Positions 13,460-25,075 of a DNA stretch of 64,000 nt are shown in pieces; the stretch's first letter is position 1, and each line of letters begins with the position of its first letter. The notes below the pieces were generated by a model. That model did no database searches, was not told the DNA's origin, and saw only the letters and a program-made list of their open reading frames with translations. A program made the translations under genes and the position numbers. This stretch comes from Dimorphilus gyrociliatus (Eukaryota; Annelida; Polychaeta; Dinophilidae): the NCBI GenBank assembly GCA_904063045.1, contig CAJFCJ010000021.1, positions 620,001 to 684,000 on the forward strand. The letters are read 5' to 3'.

Positions 13460-16400
13460 ATGACTAGCAGGCGCCAGCACTGTTATCTATGCGATCTTCC
13501 AAGGACGCCTTGGGCGATTTTGCACGATTTTTCAGAGCCTGTTTGTAGAGGTTAGTAATAAAAATGTATAAATATATGAAAAATATTAAAAGAAAAGTTA
13601 TAATAATTACTTTTAATAGTCTTATTTCTCTATGTTAAAATTTTAAAAATTTGTATACGTTTCATGGATTTTATCTTAAAAAAAAGGGGAGAAATCATTG
13701 TCTCATCTTTATTATTATCTAGGACATTTGAATATATGGTACTTAAGATTTTTACATATATAAGTAACTAAAAAATGATTCCATTCAAATAAAAATTTAC
13801 TTTTTTCCCCACCCAATACGTTATCTTGTAAAACTTTCTTTTTCTTTTCCTTTTGCATTCGCTCTCTCTCTCTCTCTAGTTTCTTTAGTTTTCTTCTTAA
13901 GGGGATAAACACATATAAACCTATTGATAGTTTCTTTTCTCTTTTTTTTTACATTATGCCTAAAAAGAGTTACAATATTTGCAATGGATAGTTATAAAAT
14001 TTTTGTATATTTTAATTATTTTCCTATATAGTCTTGTATGAATAGATTTGGACTGTAGGTGAGAAAAAAATTGAACAATAAAACTAGATTTTCATGAGTA
14101 AAGACTGCTTTTTTTTTCCATTCTTTTCTCTGGTCTGCTTATCTTCTTTTTACTTTTTATTCATTCTGTTAAATATATATATAGATGTATTTGCTTTTAA
14201 TTAATAATCATATGCTTTAATATAGTTGTACGCTGAGATAAACAAACTTTTATTTAAAATTTATATAAATAAGATAAAGTAGGTTAAATTGAGAAAAAAT
14301 TATCAACAATTTTATATACTTTTAATGTTTTATACTATTAATAGAAACAATCGTTAAAAAAATATTATTAAGTTAACTAATGTTTGCTTTTAAAAAAACA
14401 AAAGGTAAATTAATAAGTTGTTATATTTTTTTTTAAAAAAACAAAATATTCTCTATAGTTGTTTTTTTTTTTCTTCTTTTCCCACTAATAAAAAGTACTT
14501 TATAATTATTATAGAACAATTGTATACTTTATGAGTTGGTATAAATTTTTTATAATAGAAAAAAGAAAAGTAAACTGTAGGCCTAATAAAGAGTCAATTG
14601 GTAAGAGAAAAGAGGAAGAATTGATGATAAAAAAATATTGATAAAAGTGTAATAATATAATGAGAATGATTGAAAAAGATATATAAATATATATGTAACA
14701 AGTACAGAGTTTGCCCTTTTTGATTATTATCAGTAATTTATTATAGAAACTTTTGCGATTTGGGTAACGCTTATCTTGAACGTGTCCTTTTTACAAATTA
14801 TGTGTGTATACGCACCGAGAAATATATATATATATATATATATATACATAATATTATTCATTCAAACTCTCAAAGGACCCACCCATAAGTATACTTAAAA
14901 TAGTGATCATTGTCTATTCCACGTATTTTAAATATCGATGAAGTTGTACCTTAAAAGTTATTATATCATAATAACACCCTTGTTTGTTTTCTAAAGCATT
15001 TCATATATGAAAAATCTATAGAATAGAATATATAACATTTATATATAATTTATTAGATAGATATTTTAACAATTACTTGTATAATGAATACTATTGTATA
15101 TACATATATACTGTATATATTCAGTTTATAGTGTATGCTAACACCGGAGGGGACATAGCAAGAGGGAGGGAGAGAGCGAGGGAGAAAAAGAGAAAAAACA
15201 CATTTTATAGTTTCCTTTTTACAAAAATTAAATGACTGTAAATAATTTGTGTGTTCATCGCTTTGGAAAATAATAATAATGGTAACAATAATGATGTTAT
15301 TTAAATGTAGGTTGTGTAAACTATGAGGGAACGGAAAGAATAGAGATGGTACTGCAAGCCGCAAGGCAAATGAAGAGGATGCACGAATTAAGTAAATCTG
15401 ACAGATGCCTGAATTTTCCTCACCCGCCCCTTCATCTCCTACAAAATCCCTTACCTCCTCCCGCACATCTTAATCCTCCGAAAAGAGACGAAGCTTACGA
15501 GATTGAAAAGGAAGTTATTCTAGCCCTAACTGCCGTTTCACCTTTCCACGTGCGATGTAAGGACGATTCAGCTGCAGTTGGACGAGCGTTCGCTTTCGAT
15601 ATCGTAAAATCTGGAGGTGAATGTAACGAATTGAAAATGTATGTCGAATATCCTATCGGTTCTGGTCAAGTATTCAACAACGCAGCATCACTCGTTAAAC
15701 AAATGTCTGACACGTCGAAATCGGATAAATTGAGCGTCTCCTCTGCCCTAAGGATGCTCGAATACGAGACGAAGCATTCGCCCAACGAATGGAAAACCTT
15801 GTCCGAATTACTCAACGACAAAGTTAGATTCTTTAAAGAGAGAGTCAGGTACGGAATAGAAATTACTCTTTTTTATTATCCTTACGATTATACATAAATA
15901 TTGTAGTTACTATAGAGATATTTCAATAGGGCAATTTTACAATTCACGTTCGACAGAAAATATAAAACATAGGGAAACATTTATTGTAGATCTAAAGTCA
16001 TATTTCAGTCGTTTGTTTTTAGCACGTATGTACTTAATAATTACATTTTCCCCCTCTCTGTTAAAATACGTAATCGGCAAACCCTATACGTAACGTGCTT
16101 TCTCCTATGGATAAAAAAAAACAGTGGCCTAAGGACGTTCTTTAACGCAGAAGCACTTATTTTTTTTCTCTCTGGTGAAACGCCCTCCAAGGCTAATTAA
16201 TTTTTAAGAAAGATAAAAGAAATTGAAATCAAAAAAAAAGCAAAATCTTTCCCTTGGCTAAACTGAAATATTAAAAAAAATACCAACATTATTAATATAT
16301 AGTCCTATTATTCAACTATTTATAAGTAATTATAATATACAAAAAGAAATCTGTACAAACTAAAGGCAAGAAGTACAGCAGGAATAACCGAAAAAACTTG

Positions 16401-17531
16401 AAAGTTTTTTTTTTTAAAAAAAACAAAGAAAATTGAAATTGTTATCATGAATATTAAAAATATTACGTTTAATATATCGGAATATGCTTGGCCTAATCTG
16501 CCTTTTAGTATATTATAGTATTCTCTACATTTTTAGATGTATATACAGTATGTGCGTATGTGTGTTTGTGTATTTGTTTCTTTTTCATTGTTGTTGTTGT
16601 AGTTGTTTGTCGATTTATTCTGTGTTTTTAATTGAAATTCCCTAGGACTCTCTTTCCGGATTTCGTGCATAAATGTAGGGACTTTTAAACAAGGGAGAAA
16701 GAGGAACAATTAGTCTTCTATAGTTTATTTTCATTCTTCCTGTTATTCCATTATATATATTGAATTTTACTTTCTCTTTAATTGGAACTTGAATAGTTAT
16801 TTCATACATTTATATGTTTTATTTCAATTTCTCTCTCTCTCTCTCTCTCCCTATTTATTCCTTATTTCATGGGTTGCATTACTTCCTGCTGCTACTTCCA
16901 CCCCCAGCTTCTTACCATTACATTTTCTGTCAAACTGAGATATTCGTATTACCTAATGCAGGTGGGCGACAAATACTTTTACAGTGGTTGCTGATGTATT
17001 GAATAGTAAAAAAAGGGAATTTTAAATGCGGTTATTTCTAGGTTTTTCTTTAAAAAAATAATATATATAAATGGAAAAATCATGTTAGCCGTCATAGTGT
17101 TACGTATAACGATCTCTTTTTCCTGCAGGAAAGAATTACTGCCATCGGCCGAATGTGCTAGGTATCTGGGTATAGCTAAAAACAGGAAACGCAAATCGGA
17201 AGAAGAGCCAACAACAACATCGAATATTACAGCATCAAGATCGCCGGAAGCCGAGTTACGCTGCACTGTCTGCGATAAACGTTTGGAAGACACGCACTTC
17301 GTACAATGCCCAACTGTTCATAAGCATAAGTTCTGCTTTCCCTGCTCTAGGGATTATATCAAGCAGCAGGGGGTCACTAACGAGATATATTGCCCGTCGG
17401 GTCAGAAATGTCCACTGTTGGGTTCCACCGTACCTTGGGCGTTTATGCAGAATGAGATTGTGACGATTATTGGAACGGATAGGCCTAAATCATCGTCACC
17501 AACCGATCTAAAGATAAAGAAAGAGAAATAA
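13460..17531 (+). CDS. Interferon regulatory factor 2-binding protein (IRF2BP family)
   Basis: Nuclear transcriptional co-regulator. Three exons join in phase: 13460-13550, 15311-15848 and 17129-17531, giving 343 residues. Exon 1 and the start of exon 2 encode the N-terminal zinc finger ([19 protein letters not shown], then [14 protein letters not shown]). The C-terminal exon encodes the family's RING-like C3HC4 domain ([35 protein letters not shown]). These two domains at opposite ends define IRF2BP1/2/L, and invertebrates usually have a single copy. The protein is shorter than the vertebrate ones because the disordered middle is reduced. Introns of 1,760 and 1,280 bases are far longer than elsewhere in the window, and the gene sits alone within about 17.7 kb of non-coding DNA, which suggests complex regulation. 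The start is fixed by the ATG directly before the conserved finger. Confidence 0.95.
14822..14846. repeat. (TA)n microsatellite in IRF2BP intron 1
   Basis: Near-perfect TA dinucleotide tract inside the first IRF2BP intron. The intron is otherwise A+T-rich with long poly-T and poly-A runs. Confidence 0.9.
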
Positions 17532-18427
17532 CGACAAATTGAAAAAGAATTTCCTCTTTTTTTTTCTAAACTTTTACTTGTCAGGCTTATAAATATTGTA
17601 TTGCATAAATCTACTTCTATATATACATACATAGAGAAAAGGGGGTTTCAACACCTATACGCATAAATATAAATGTATATACAAAGTAGTAAATACATTT
17701 ATATCTTAATATTATATATGTTTCAAATAGAATATATACAGCATATGAATTACTATGTTTTATATACATTGTATTAGTCAAGTATCGTTTGTAACAGACA
17801 AAAAAAACATATTGTTAAACGCTTTCTCTTCTTTTCCTTCTTCTTACTCTTCTTCTCCTTCTCTACGTTAATGTAACAATTTACTAATACTTTTCAAATG
17901 GTAAGGGAAAAGTTTATTCTCTTTGAAACTATTCAAATTTTTAATTCTCCAATCAAATGTTTACTTTTTCTTTAAAAATAGGAAGAGATATCGAAAACTC
18001 GAGGATATTAAGATTGTTTGCTGTTTATTCAGGATCTATATATCGCCATTAACGGCCCCTTATAAGTCGTCCTAATACGTAATAGTATATTTTATAAGTC
18101 AATACGGTTTGGTGCTATCCCTGTGGGCGGTATATAGGGGGACCGACTCGCTATGTCCAATAATTGCCCGTGCGATATTGAATTGAAAGGGAAAGAAACC
18201 AGCCAATTACTAGGCCTATAAAAATTCTGACCACACAATAACAGTAAAGGTTCCCAAGGGTCTTGTGCGGGAGGGTTTTTTTTTATGTAAATCATGCACA
18301 TTTTTACGCAATCCATAAATGTTAAATTCCAACTAAAGCTCTTATGTTTAGACATTAAGGACTAAGAAGTAAAAACAATATAATTTCATAAATTTTCATA
18401 AAATGAACAAAATTGAAGAATGAATGA

Positions 18428-18428
18428 A

Positions 18429-18461
<33 letters not shown>
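18428..18461. repeat. (GA)n microsatellite
   Basis: Dinucleotide GA tract with one AAAG interruption, followed by a poly-T run. Confidence 0.9.
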
Positions 18462-19263
18462 AAGAAAAATTCTTTTTTTTTTATTTTAGAAAATTGTAAA
18501 GAAAGAATTTTCCCTCTTCTTAGTGCTCTTTTATATTTTTGATAATGCCTTAAGGAAACAATTTTTTGACTATTAATTTCGTACTTTACGTACTAAAGTT
18601 GATATAGGATAAAAAAAATGAGTGGAAAAATAGTTTGTCTGTCAATCACAAACTGCAAAATGAAAAATTTTATTTTAATTTCCTTTTTCCCCTTAAAATT
18701 AATAGGAAAACAGAAAGAAAAGCAATTCTGAGTAAAACTCTTCATTTTCTCTTATTAATCTGTCTATCTACGCTTTTACCATATTTTAGAACCTTGTCAA
18801 AGCCAAAATACATACCGCAGTCGACAATATATATATATATATATACATTATGTACTCTCTTTTCCTCTACCACTTTGCTCTCTTGCTCCCTCTTCCCCCC
18901 TCCCCACTCTATTTATCTCTCCTTTAGCCTGTTTTATATTCACGTCATGTATATTACTTTTATACAATATGAAAAGTAAAGAAAAGGTGAGAATTTCATA
19001 AAAATTTTTCCATCATAAAATCACTTTGCAAGATTTTCATTCACCTCTTGCGCAATAATAATGGAAAGAGAAACGGCACGGGAGTTTTTATATTGGAAAA
19101 AAAAAGGAAAAGAAAAGTAAGAGGATCTTCTTATTCGTATGTAGAATTAATTGGACAAGTATCACACGGTAAAAAGGCCAAAAGGAAAAGAAAAACCAAT
19201 TCTCGATTTCTTCTTGAAAACGACGACTGGTCATTAATTAAACTGAGAGTCCGCGTAAATATG

Positions 19264-19284
19264 CTAATGAGCTCCCTAATGAGC
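19264..19284 (+). promoter_or_regulatory. Tandem homeodomain-like sites CTAATGAGC
   Basis: The nonamer CTAATGAGC occurs twice, starting at 19264 and 19276, so with a period of 12 bases. TAATGAG is a typical homeodomain target. A further ATGCATGACG lies about 15 bases downstream. It sits in one of the G+C-richer patches, which supports a regulatory reading; this is inference. Confidence 0.3.
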
Positions 19285-20382
19285 GTATAGAGAAAATATG
19301 CATGACGTAAAACTGGGCGCACCTGGCGTTCGATTAGTACGGTTCGAACATGCAAACTTTCGTGCTTCTAATCCGTCGAACGTGCTGTCGAATACCTAAA
19401 AAAAAACTGCGAAATAAGACTGAAAAAACTTTTCGTGTCGAGTTACCCTAATTTTTGCACCTGGAAATCGATTTGTTAAAATATTTGAATAAATTCCATG
19501 TGTTTCTCTTTTAATTGAGTATTTATTAATAAACGTTCTAAAGGTAATTTCATCATGAATTAAGGCGATACAAGATAATAGCAATAATTAAATAAATATA
19601 AACTTAAACTGTTAAATAGTGAAAATATAAAAACTGGTATAAATGAAAATTTTATTTAAGGAAAAGATGAAGAAAGGGAAAGTGAAAGCAATAATTTGAG
19701 ATGAAATGAAAATAAAGGTATCTATAGGATCTCGTCCCCTTTTTTATTCATACATATAAAATTACGTAAAAAAAACATGGCGATCGAAGACAAAAACGTG
19801 ACAGTTTTTGAATAGAAGTGACTAGCGGTGGTAAAAAAATCAAATACGTTTGAATAAAAAACTTTCTAAAGCAATTTGATAGTTTAGATTGAATTTCGGT
19901 AAGCGTCACCCTCTCTTTTTTCTTCTATTCATTCATAGCCTCTGCCCCTTATACTATTTATTTCTCTCTCTCTCTCTCTTCTTTCATTTTACCTTCCCCT
20001 AAGCATCTATATTCCAACTCTTTATCACTTTTCTTTACAAGTCTCCCATTCGAAGAAAACCTTGGCGGCATTAAAATGCAAATAAAAGCAATTAACTGGT
20101 AGAAAACTTCCACATCACCGCCTCTGAGTTGACTAATTATTTGAACGCAGCTTTAGCTATATAAGTCCAAACCGACTTAACTGACAGGCTAATTCTCTTG
20201 ATATAGTAAGATGCTCGCTGAGAGATAGAGAGAGCAGAGAAAGAGAAAGGGAGAGGGAAAGAAGGCAACTTTTTACGTCCACGAAAGAAGATCAAAAACG
20301 GATAAAGAGCATTCACAGTTTGATAACAAAGAAAATATAAAAAAACTAATTACGTAATAATATTTAAGCTTCCCGCGTTATG

Positions 20383-20415
20383 TTAATTAATTAATTAATT
20401 ATTAATTAATTAACA
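20383..20415. repeat. (TTAA)n near-palindrome
   Basis: GTTAATTAATTAATTAATTA, then TTAATTAATTAAC, makes an almost perfect inverted repeat rich in TAAT homeodomain cores. It may equally be just a tetranucleotide microsatellite. Confidence 0.7.
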
Positions 20416-22169
20416 CAAAAAAATATTATCGTTTAAAAGGTAACAAAAGAACGTTATCAATTTATTGAATATTTACAATAGATATATATTTTTGTTATTA
20501 ACGTTATTAAATTTATGCTTCGGTTTAATAAATGGAATAAATCACAGCGCTTTCTCTTTGATCTTTTAAGTATATTTAGTATTAGTTTTATTTTAAGTAA
20601 CTCTTACTAAAATCAATCCAAACTTTTTCTATTCTTATATATACAGTATAACTTTAATATAAAAGATATAGTAAAGAATTGCGAATAATCATTATTTTGT
20701 CATTTTCTTTAATTATTATTAGATTAAATCAATTAAATCAATTATACTATCTAGTTTTTTAGTAGAATTTATCAAAAATTTGAAATGGAATTAATTTCAT
20801 CAACTTCGATTAATACCATTAACCTTTTCATTTTCTTACTCTTTATTCTCTTCTTGTTTTTCTTTTCTCTCTTCCTCTCAATCTCTTGTTTTATTTTACT
20901 GTACTTAAGCATAGAATGAATAACAAATGTAATTGTAACTAAATAAACTTAACAATACTAAAAGAGCATGCTTTATCTTCATACTCTTTTTATTCACTCG
21001 TTTATTCACTTTCTCTCACCATCTCCCTCCTTCTCTCCCACTCTTCCCCCTTTCTCTCTCTCTTCGTAGACCAATCGAAGAAATAACTTTTCATCAACTT
21101 TTTTCTTTTCTTTTACCTATTTAAAAAAATCAATGAACAGTAAAAACATTATGTGGGGGATATTTTGTAACATGACTGGTTCCGCTACGTTAATCTGATA
21201 GGATCTGTTACACTTATAAAATTTCCACTATCGCTCTTTTGGAGGCTCGTTTCATGTGTTTATATCAAATTTCTCTAAATAAAAAAAAACCTCATATATA
21301 CAAAACGTGTTTGACCTTAAAGTTAAAATTTTATTAGTTATAAAAGGTAACAATGTTAACACTTTCTATTTTTATGAACGATATTGAATCATTTTCATCA
21401 TTAAAGCAAATTTAATATATTCAATATTCAGAAACTAATGACGTTATTTTCATTATCATCATAGCTATCTGTACCATTATCGCATTTTTCTTCTTCTATT
21501 TCTTCTCTAGTTCTCTCTCTCTCTCTTTCTTTTTGCACTATCCTGTTTTCTTCTTCTCCTTCCTCCCCTCCTTCTCCTCCTACTTCTACCCCCTTCGCCA
21601 TTTAATTAGTTCATTAATTATTGAAGAGAAGCCCCCATTTTCCTCTTATTCGTAACAATACATAAATACAACTGGATATATTCTACATATGTAAATACTT
21701 TAGCTTTGATTGTGTTCTCTTCTTTTTCAAGTTTAGATTCTTTTATATCAGTTTAAATTGTCTCAAATCCTTTGCAATTAGAATAAGTACAGCGTGAAAG
21801 TTTGTTCCTTCGCTAAGCGTCTCACTCGGTCCAATAGGCCGATAACAAGAAATAAAGAAAGAACTATGGAAGAGAAGGACAAAGGGAAAAATGTATTTCG
21901 GAAAAAGTTTACAAGGATGATAATAAAGGAATTTGTTTTTGTTTTTTCTTTTTGAATCATTCTTAGGATAACGCTTGCATTTGAAAAAAGAATTTCCTGT
22001 TTTATAAATAGACGCCCCATCGCTTGACAGTGTGCAAGAAAACATAAATGCAATGAAGCGACGGCTGAATTGCTTGAGTCTATTCGTTCAAAGGTCAAGG
22101 TCTTTTATTTGTTAAAAAATATGAAGCTAGATTTAAATAGAGAAAAATAAGAGAGACTAAAAGCGGGAA

Positions 22170-22440
22170 AAGGAAATTTCCAAACCGACGCCCCCTAATC
22201 CTAAATTCCTAGCACATTCGACGGCCAAATGAAGTGACGCCGTCCTGCATTAAGTATTGTACTTTCAGCGTCGCTACGTCGGTCGAATACCTAATTTATG
22301 CCTACGACTCCGCTTTCGCTTATCCGCAAACTTCTACCGACGCCGTACGTGACTCGAAATACGCTATTCGATACGATCTAAGCTCCGTACCGCCGTTCCC
22401 GTTTGACCACGTGACCTACGGGGGAATAAGGAAAAAGCTA
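22170..22440. promoter_or_regulatory. CpG-dense patch with an E-box
   Basis: This patch has far more CpG than its A+T-rich neighbours and contains CACGTG at about 22409-22414. A 70-codon open frame spans it but shows no domain, no splice context and no coding partners, so I treat the patch as a candidate enhancer or promoter rather than a gene. Confidence 0.3.
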
Positions 22441-22798
22441 AATTAATATATTTAAACAATATTATTTGAAGAGTTTGTGAAAATTAACTTTTTAAATTAT
22501 AATAAAAAGCTGTTTATTACTTAAAAAAAAACAACAAGTAGTTCTAAGAGGGAGACAGAGAGAGAGAGAGAAAGGTGTACAAGAGGAGGGTGAAGGAGAA
22601 GAGACAGAGAGAAAGAGAGAGGAAGAGCGAGGAATAGATATATAGACAGAGAGAAAAGGAGAGAAAGAAAAGAGAAGACTATATGCAAAAAGGAAATGAA
22701 ACGAAATAGAGTGTATGAAAGTATGAGAGAACATGGAGGGAATTGAAGATACGAAGACGAAGCCAGACAGCAACGACGAAAAAAGGATAAAATTATGA

Positions 22799-22800
22799 GA

Positions 22801-22849
<49 letters not shown>

Positions 22850-22896
22850 GGGGGGAAGAGGGGGAGGTGGAAAGAGAAAGAGAGAGAGAGAGAAAA
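22799..22896. repeat. (GA)n tract joined to a 17-base G run
   Basis: A GA dinucleotide tract (about 22810-22838) runs straight into 17 consecutive G (22839-22855), then more GA and GGA. The reverse-strand open frame through it is a Ser/Leu low-complexity artefact. Confidence 0.9.
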
Positions 22897-23410
22897 AAAC
22901 GTCACGTCTTTATAGGCGTCACGCGAGAATTTTATCGGGACGTGCTCGGAGTTCGATGAATGAGCACGGCGTCGAACTCGCACTCTCGTTCAGTGCGTTG
23001 TTATTATTATTATTATGTATTTTTCTTTTTGATTATTGTTAAAAATTTATTTGAAAAATGATTAAAGTATTAAGAAAGGATAGAAAATAGCAATTAAAGG
23101 AGACAAATTAAAAAAAACGTGAACTAGAACGGGAACGGGACGGCAGATAGATGCCCTTAGGCATCTAGTTGGCTTAGGCCTAGGGGCCATCTACGTGAAA
23201 TGCTCGCTTTTCGGAGACGACGCGCTAATTAGAACGGATCGGTCGAATGCGAGTTGAATTCAGAAATCGGTAAGGCCCCGAGTTTTTCGTCTCATCGTCC
23301 CCCGCCGATTGTTTCTATTTACGAAGCGTTTACATAGGCCTGAGGCAGTGAATTGGCCTCCCGGCATTTATTTCGTTAGGTGGCCAACTGTAATTAGGAC
23401 ATAAGTGTTC
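22890..23410. promoter_or_regulatory. GC-richer non-coding patch with repeated CGTCACG
   Basis: About 500 bases richer in CpG, with CGTCACG twice (about 22901 and 22917) and the palindrome TAGGCCTA (23175-23182). No coding exon or RNA gene is recognised. It is a candidate cis-regulatory element of IRF2BP or ERI2. Confidence 0.3.
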
Positions 23411-23423
23411 CTCTTTCAAAATA

Positions 23424-23437
23424 GCGACATCTATTGC
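23424..23437 (-). promoter_or_regulatory. CTCF-like motif, reverse orientation, weak
   Basis: GCGACATCTATTGC has the same nine-base core (GCGACATCT) as the site near 10179. Read on the minus strand it is AGATGTCGC, one base away from the CTCF core. Confidence 0.2.
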
Positions 23438-24200
23438 CTGGTTATACCTATATAATAACACTTTAGGGCGAAAATCGTAGTTTTTGGATCAATTAAGTAT
23501 ATTTTAATGACGTAAGTTTTAAAACGCTAAATTATTCTAAATAGAATATAAAGTATTTACATTACCGTTTTATTTTGCAAACTAGTACGATCACGTGATG
23601 AGGTTTTCCAGTTAATTCTGTTGTCAGAGAGCCTATACGTGAGAAGGTTTTATTCTGATAAAACGCTTATTAATATGCAAAGGGACTATTTTGTATTTTA
23701 GTATTAGTTTGATTTCCATGCTTTGTAGCATAAACAGATTTTATAGCTGGAATCTTTTGCTTTTATTTATTCTTTTAATATAAGTCAGTTAGAAGGAAAA
23801 TATCACAAAACTCTTCAATTAATACTTTAAATCTCTTATTATTTCCCTTCTATTGCAGGTTATAACAGAATTTTTAGTGTGTGGTGTGTTTGTGTGTATA
23901 TGTATGTATATGTGTACTCGTACGTGTGAATATAGGTGCGTGCGCATGTATGGGTGTATATATAAACAGTATTCTAATACATCATTAATTCTTCTTCCGC
24001 TCAGTTTTAACGGTCGATCCAATCATATTAATATTCAATTACATAAATAAATTAATGAATCTATATATATATACATAGATATATAGCAATCCTATAATTC
24101 TTTATAGTTAATTAATAACTGTTACATAACTTGCCTTCCTCTTTTAATGCTGGTAAACAATTTCCCTTTTTATATAGCAAACATTTAATTTTTTCGATTA

Positions 24201-24214
24201 GTGCGCCATCTATA
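24201..24214 (-). promoter_or_regulatory. CTCF-like motif, reverse orientation
   Basis: GTGCGCCATCTATA reads on the minus strand as TATAGATGGCGCAC, a good match to the CTCF core AGRKGGCGC. It lies about 870 bases upstream of the ERI2 start and faces the site at 7460. Confidence 0.35.
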
Positions 24215-24330
24215 GTATCTATAAATGATATATCTACAAATTTGTATATTCTATAAATGTAGATTAATTCTTTTATAGGTAATTTATAAACAGAAAATGT
24301 TCTTTTCTTCTATATATATCCATATATACT

Positions 24331-24365
<35 letters not shown>

Positions 24366-24370
24366 ATATA
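24331..24370. repeat. (TA)n microsatellite flanked by TACTGT and TACAGTA
   Basis: TA tract bounded by CATATATACTGTTTATA on the left and, about 10 bases to the right, by AATACAGTATATG. Confidence 0.9.
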
Positions 24371-25075
24371 TCTAAATACAGTATATGATTGAGGAAAGAG
24401 TAGTTTAGGAACTTATTAACTCTGATTACATTATATATTTATATATTTAAACAGGTTTCCATTTATTGTACAAAGTTATATACATGATTTAAAGTACAAG
24501 GAACGTTTCAAATACATAAAAGTAACATATTCGTTTTATATTGAATTAGAAAAGCTTTAAATTTATTACATAATCCAATCATAACTTTTATATTTCCATC
24601 AAAAACAATAGAAAAAGGAATCATCTTCTCTTCTTTCATCCTTTTTCAATTGATTGATTTATTTAAATGATGTAATATTTACAAGTGGAACAAAAGATTC
24701 ATTTTATTGCTTTTCATCTAGTTTTAAATGAAATAAAGCTACTTCTTTGATATTCTATTTTTTATTATATTTAGTGAAAATTTTAAATTACTTTCCTTTC
24801 CTATTTTTTTATGATTATTAAATGAAATCCATCAGTCCCTTATAGTTTCTTCTATATTCCCTCTCCTTTCCCTCCCACTCCCCTTCTTCCGTTCTGCTCT
24901 CCTATTTCTTAGCTTCCTTATTTTATGGATACCGCACTTTTTTTAAAAAATTAGAACTATTTTTTATCGACACCCATTTTTTTTAAAATATATATTCTAT
25001 TATTTTAAGTTATTATCTTTTATTTATTTCGTCTTACTTATTTTTCACTTATTATTATACTTTTAAAAAATATTT

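Larger units (their letters stand above)
17532..25075. other. Large intergenic region between IRF2BP and ERI2
   Basis: About 7.5 kb without a supportable coding exon. The composition is patchy: A+T-rich microsatellite DNA is interrupted by islands richer in G+C and CpG at about 18050-18260, 19230-19390, 22170-22440 and 22890-23410. Open frames here are in simple repeats or lack any recognisable domain. It is best read as 3' UTR plus regulatory DNA. Confidence 0.5.

Noticed and set aside
15053-15466. 137-codon minus-strand frame opposite the IRF2BP exon
   Set aside because: It is the shadow of exon 15311-15848 plus A+T-rich intron.
22234-22446. 70-codon open frame in a CpG-rich patch as a gene
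   Set aside because: Composition is unusual, but there is no recognisable domain, no good initiation or splice context and no coding neighbours. Kept only as a candidate regulatory patch.
22492-22983. 163-codon minus-strand open frame
   Set aside because: It runs through GA and G-run simple sequence and encodes only Ser/Leu/Phe/Pro low complexity.
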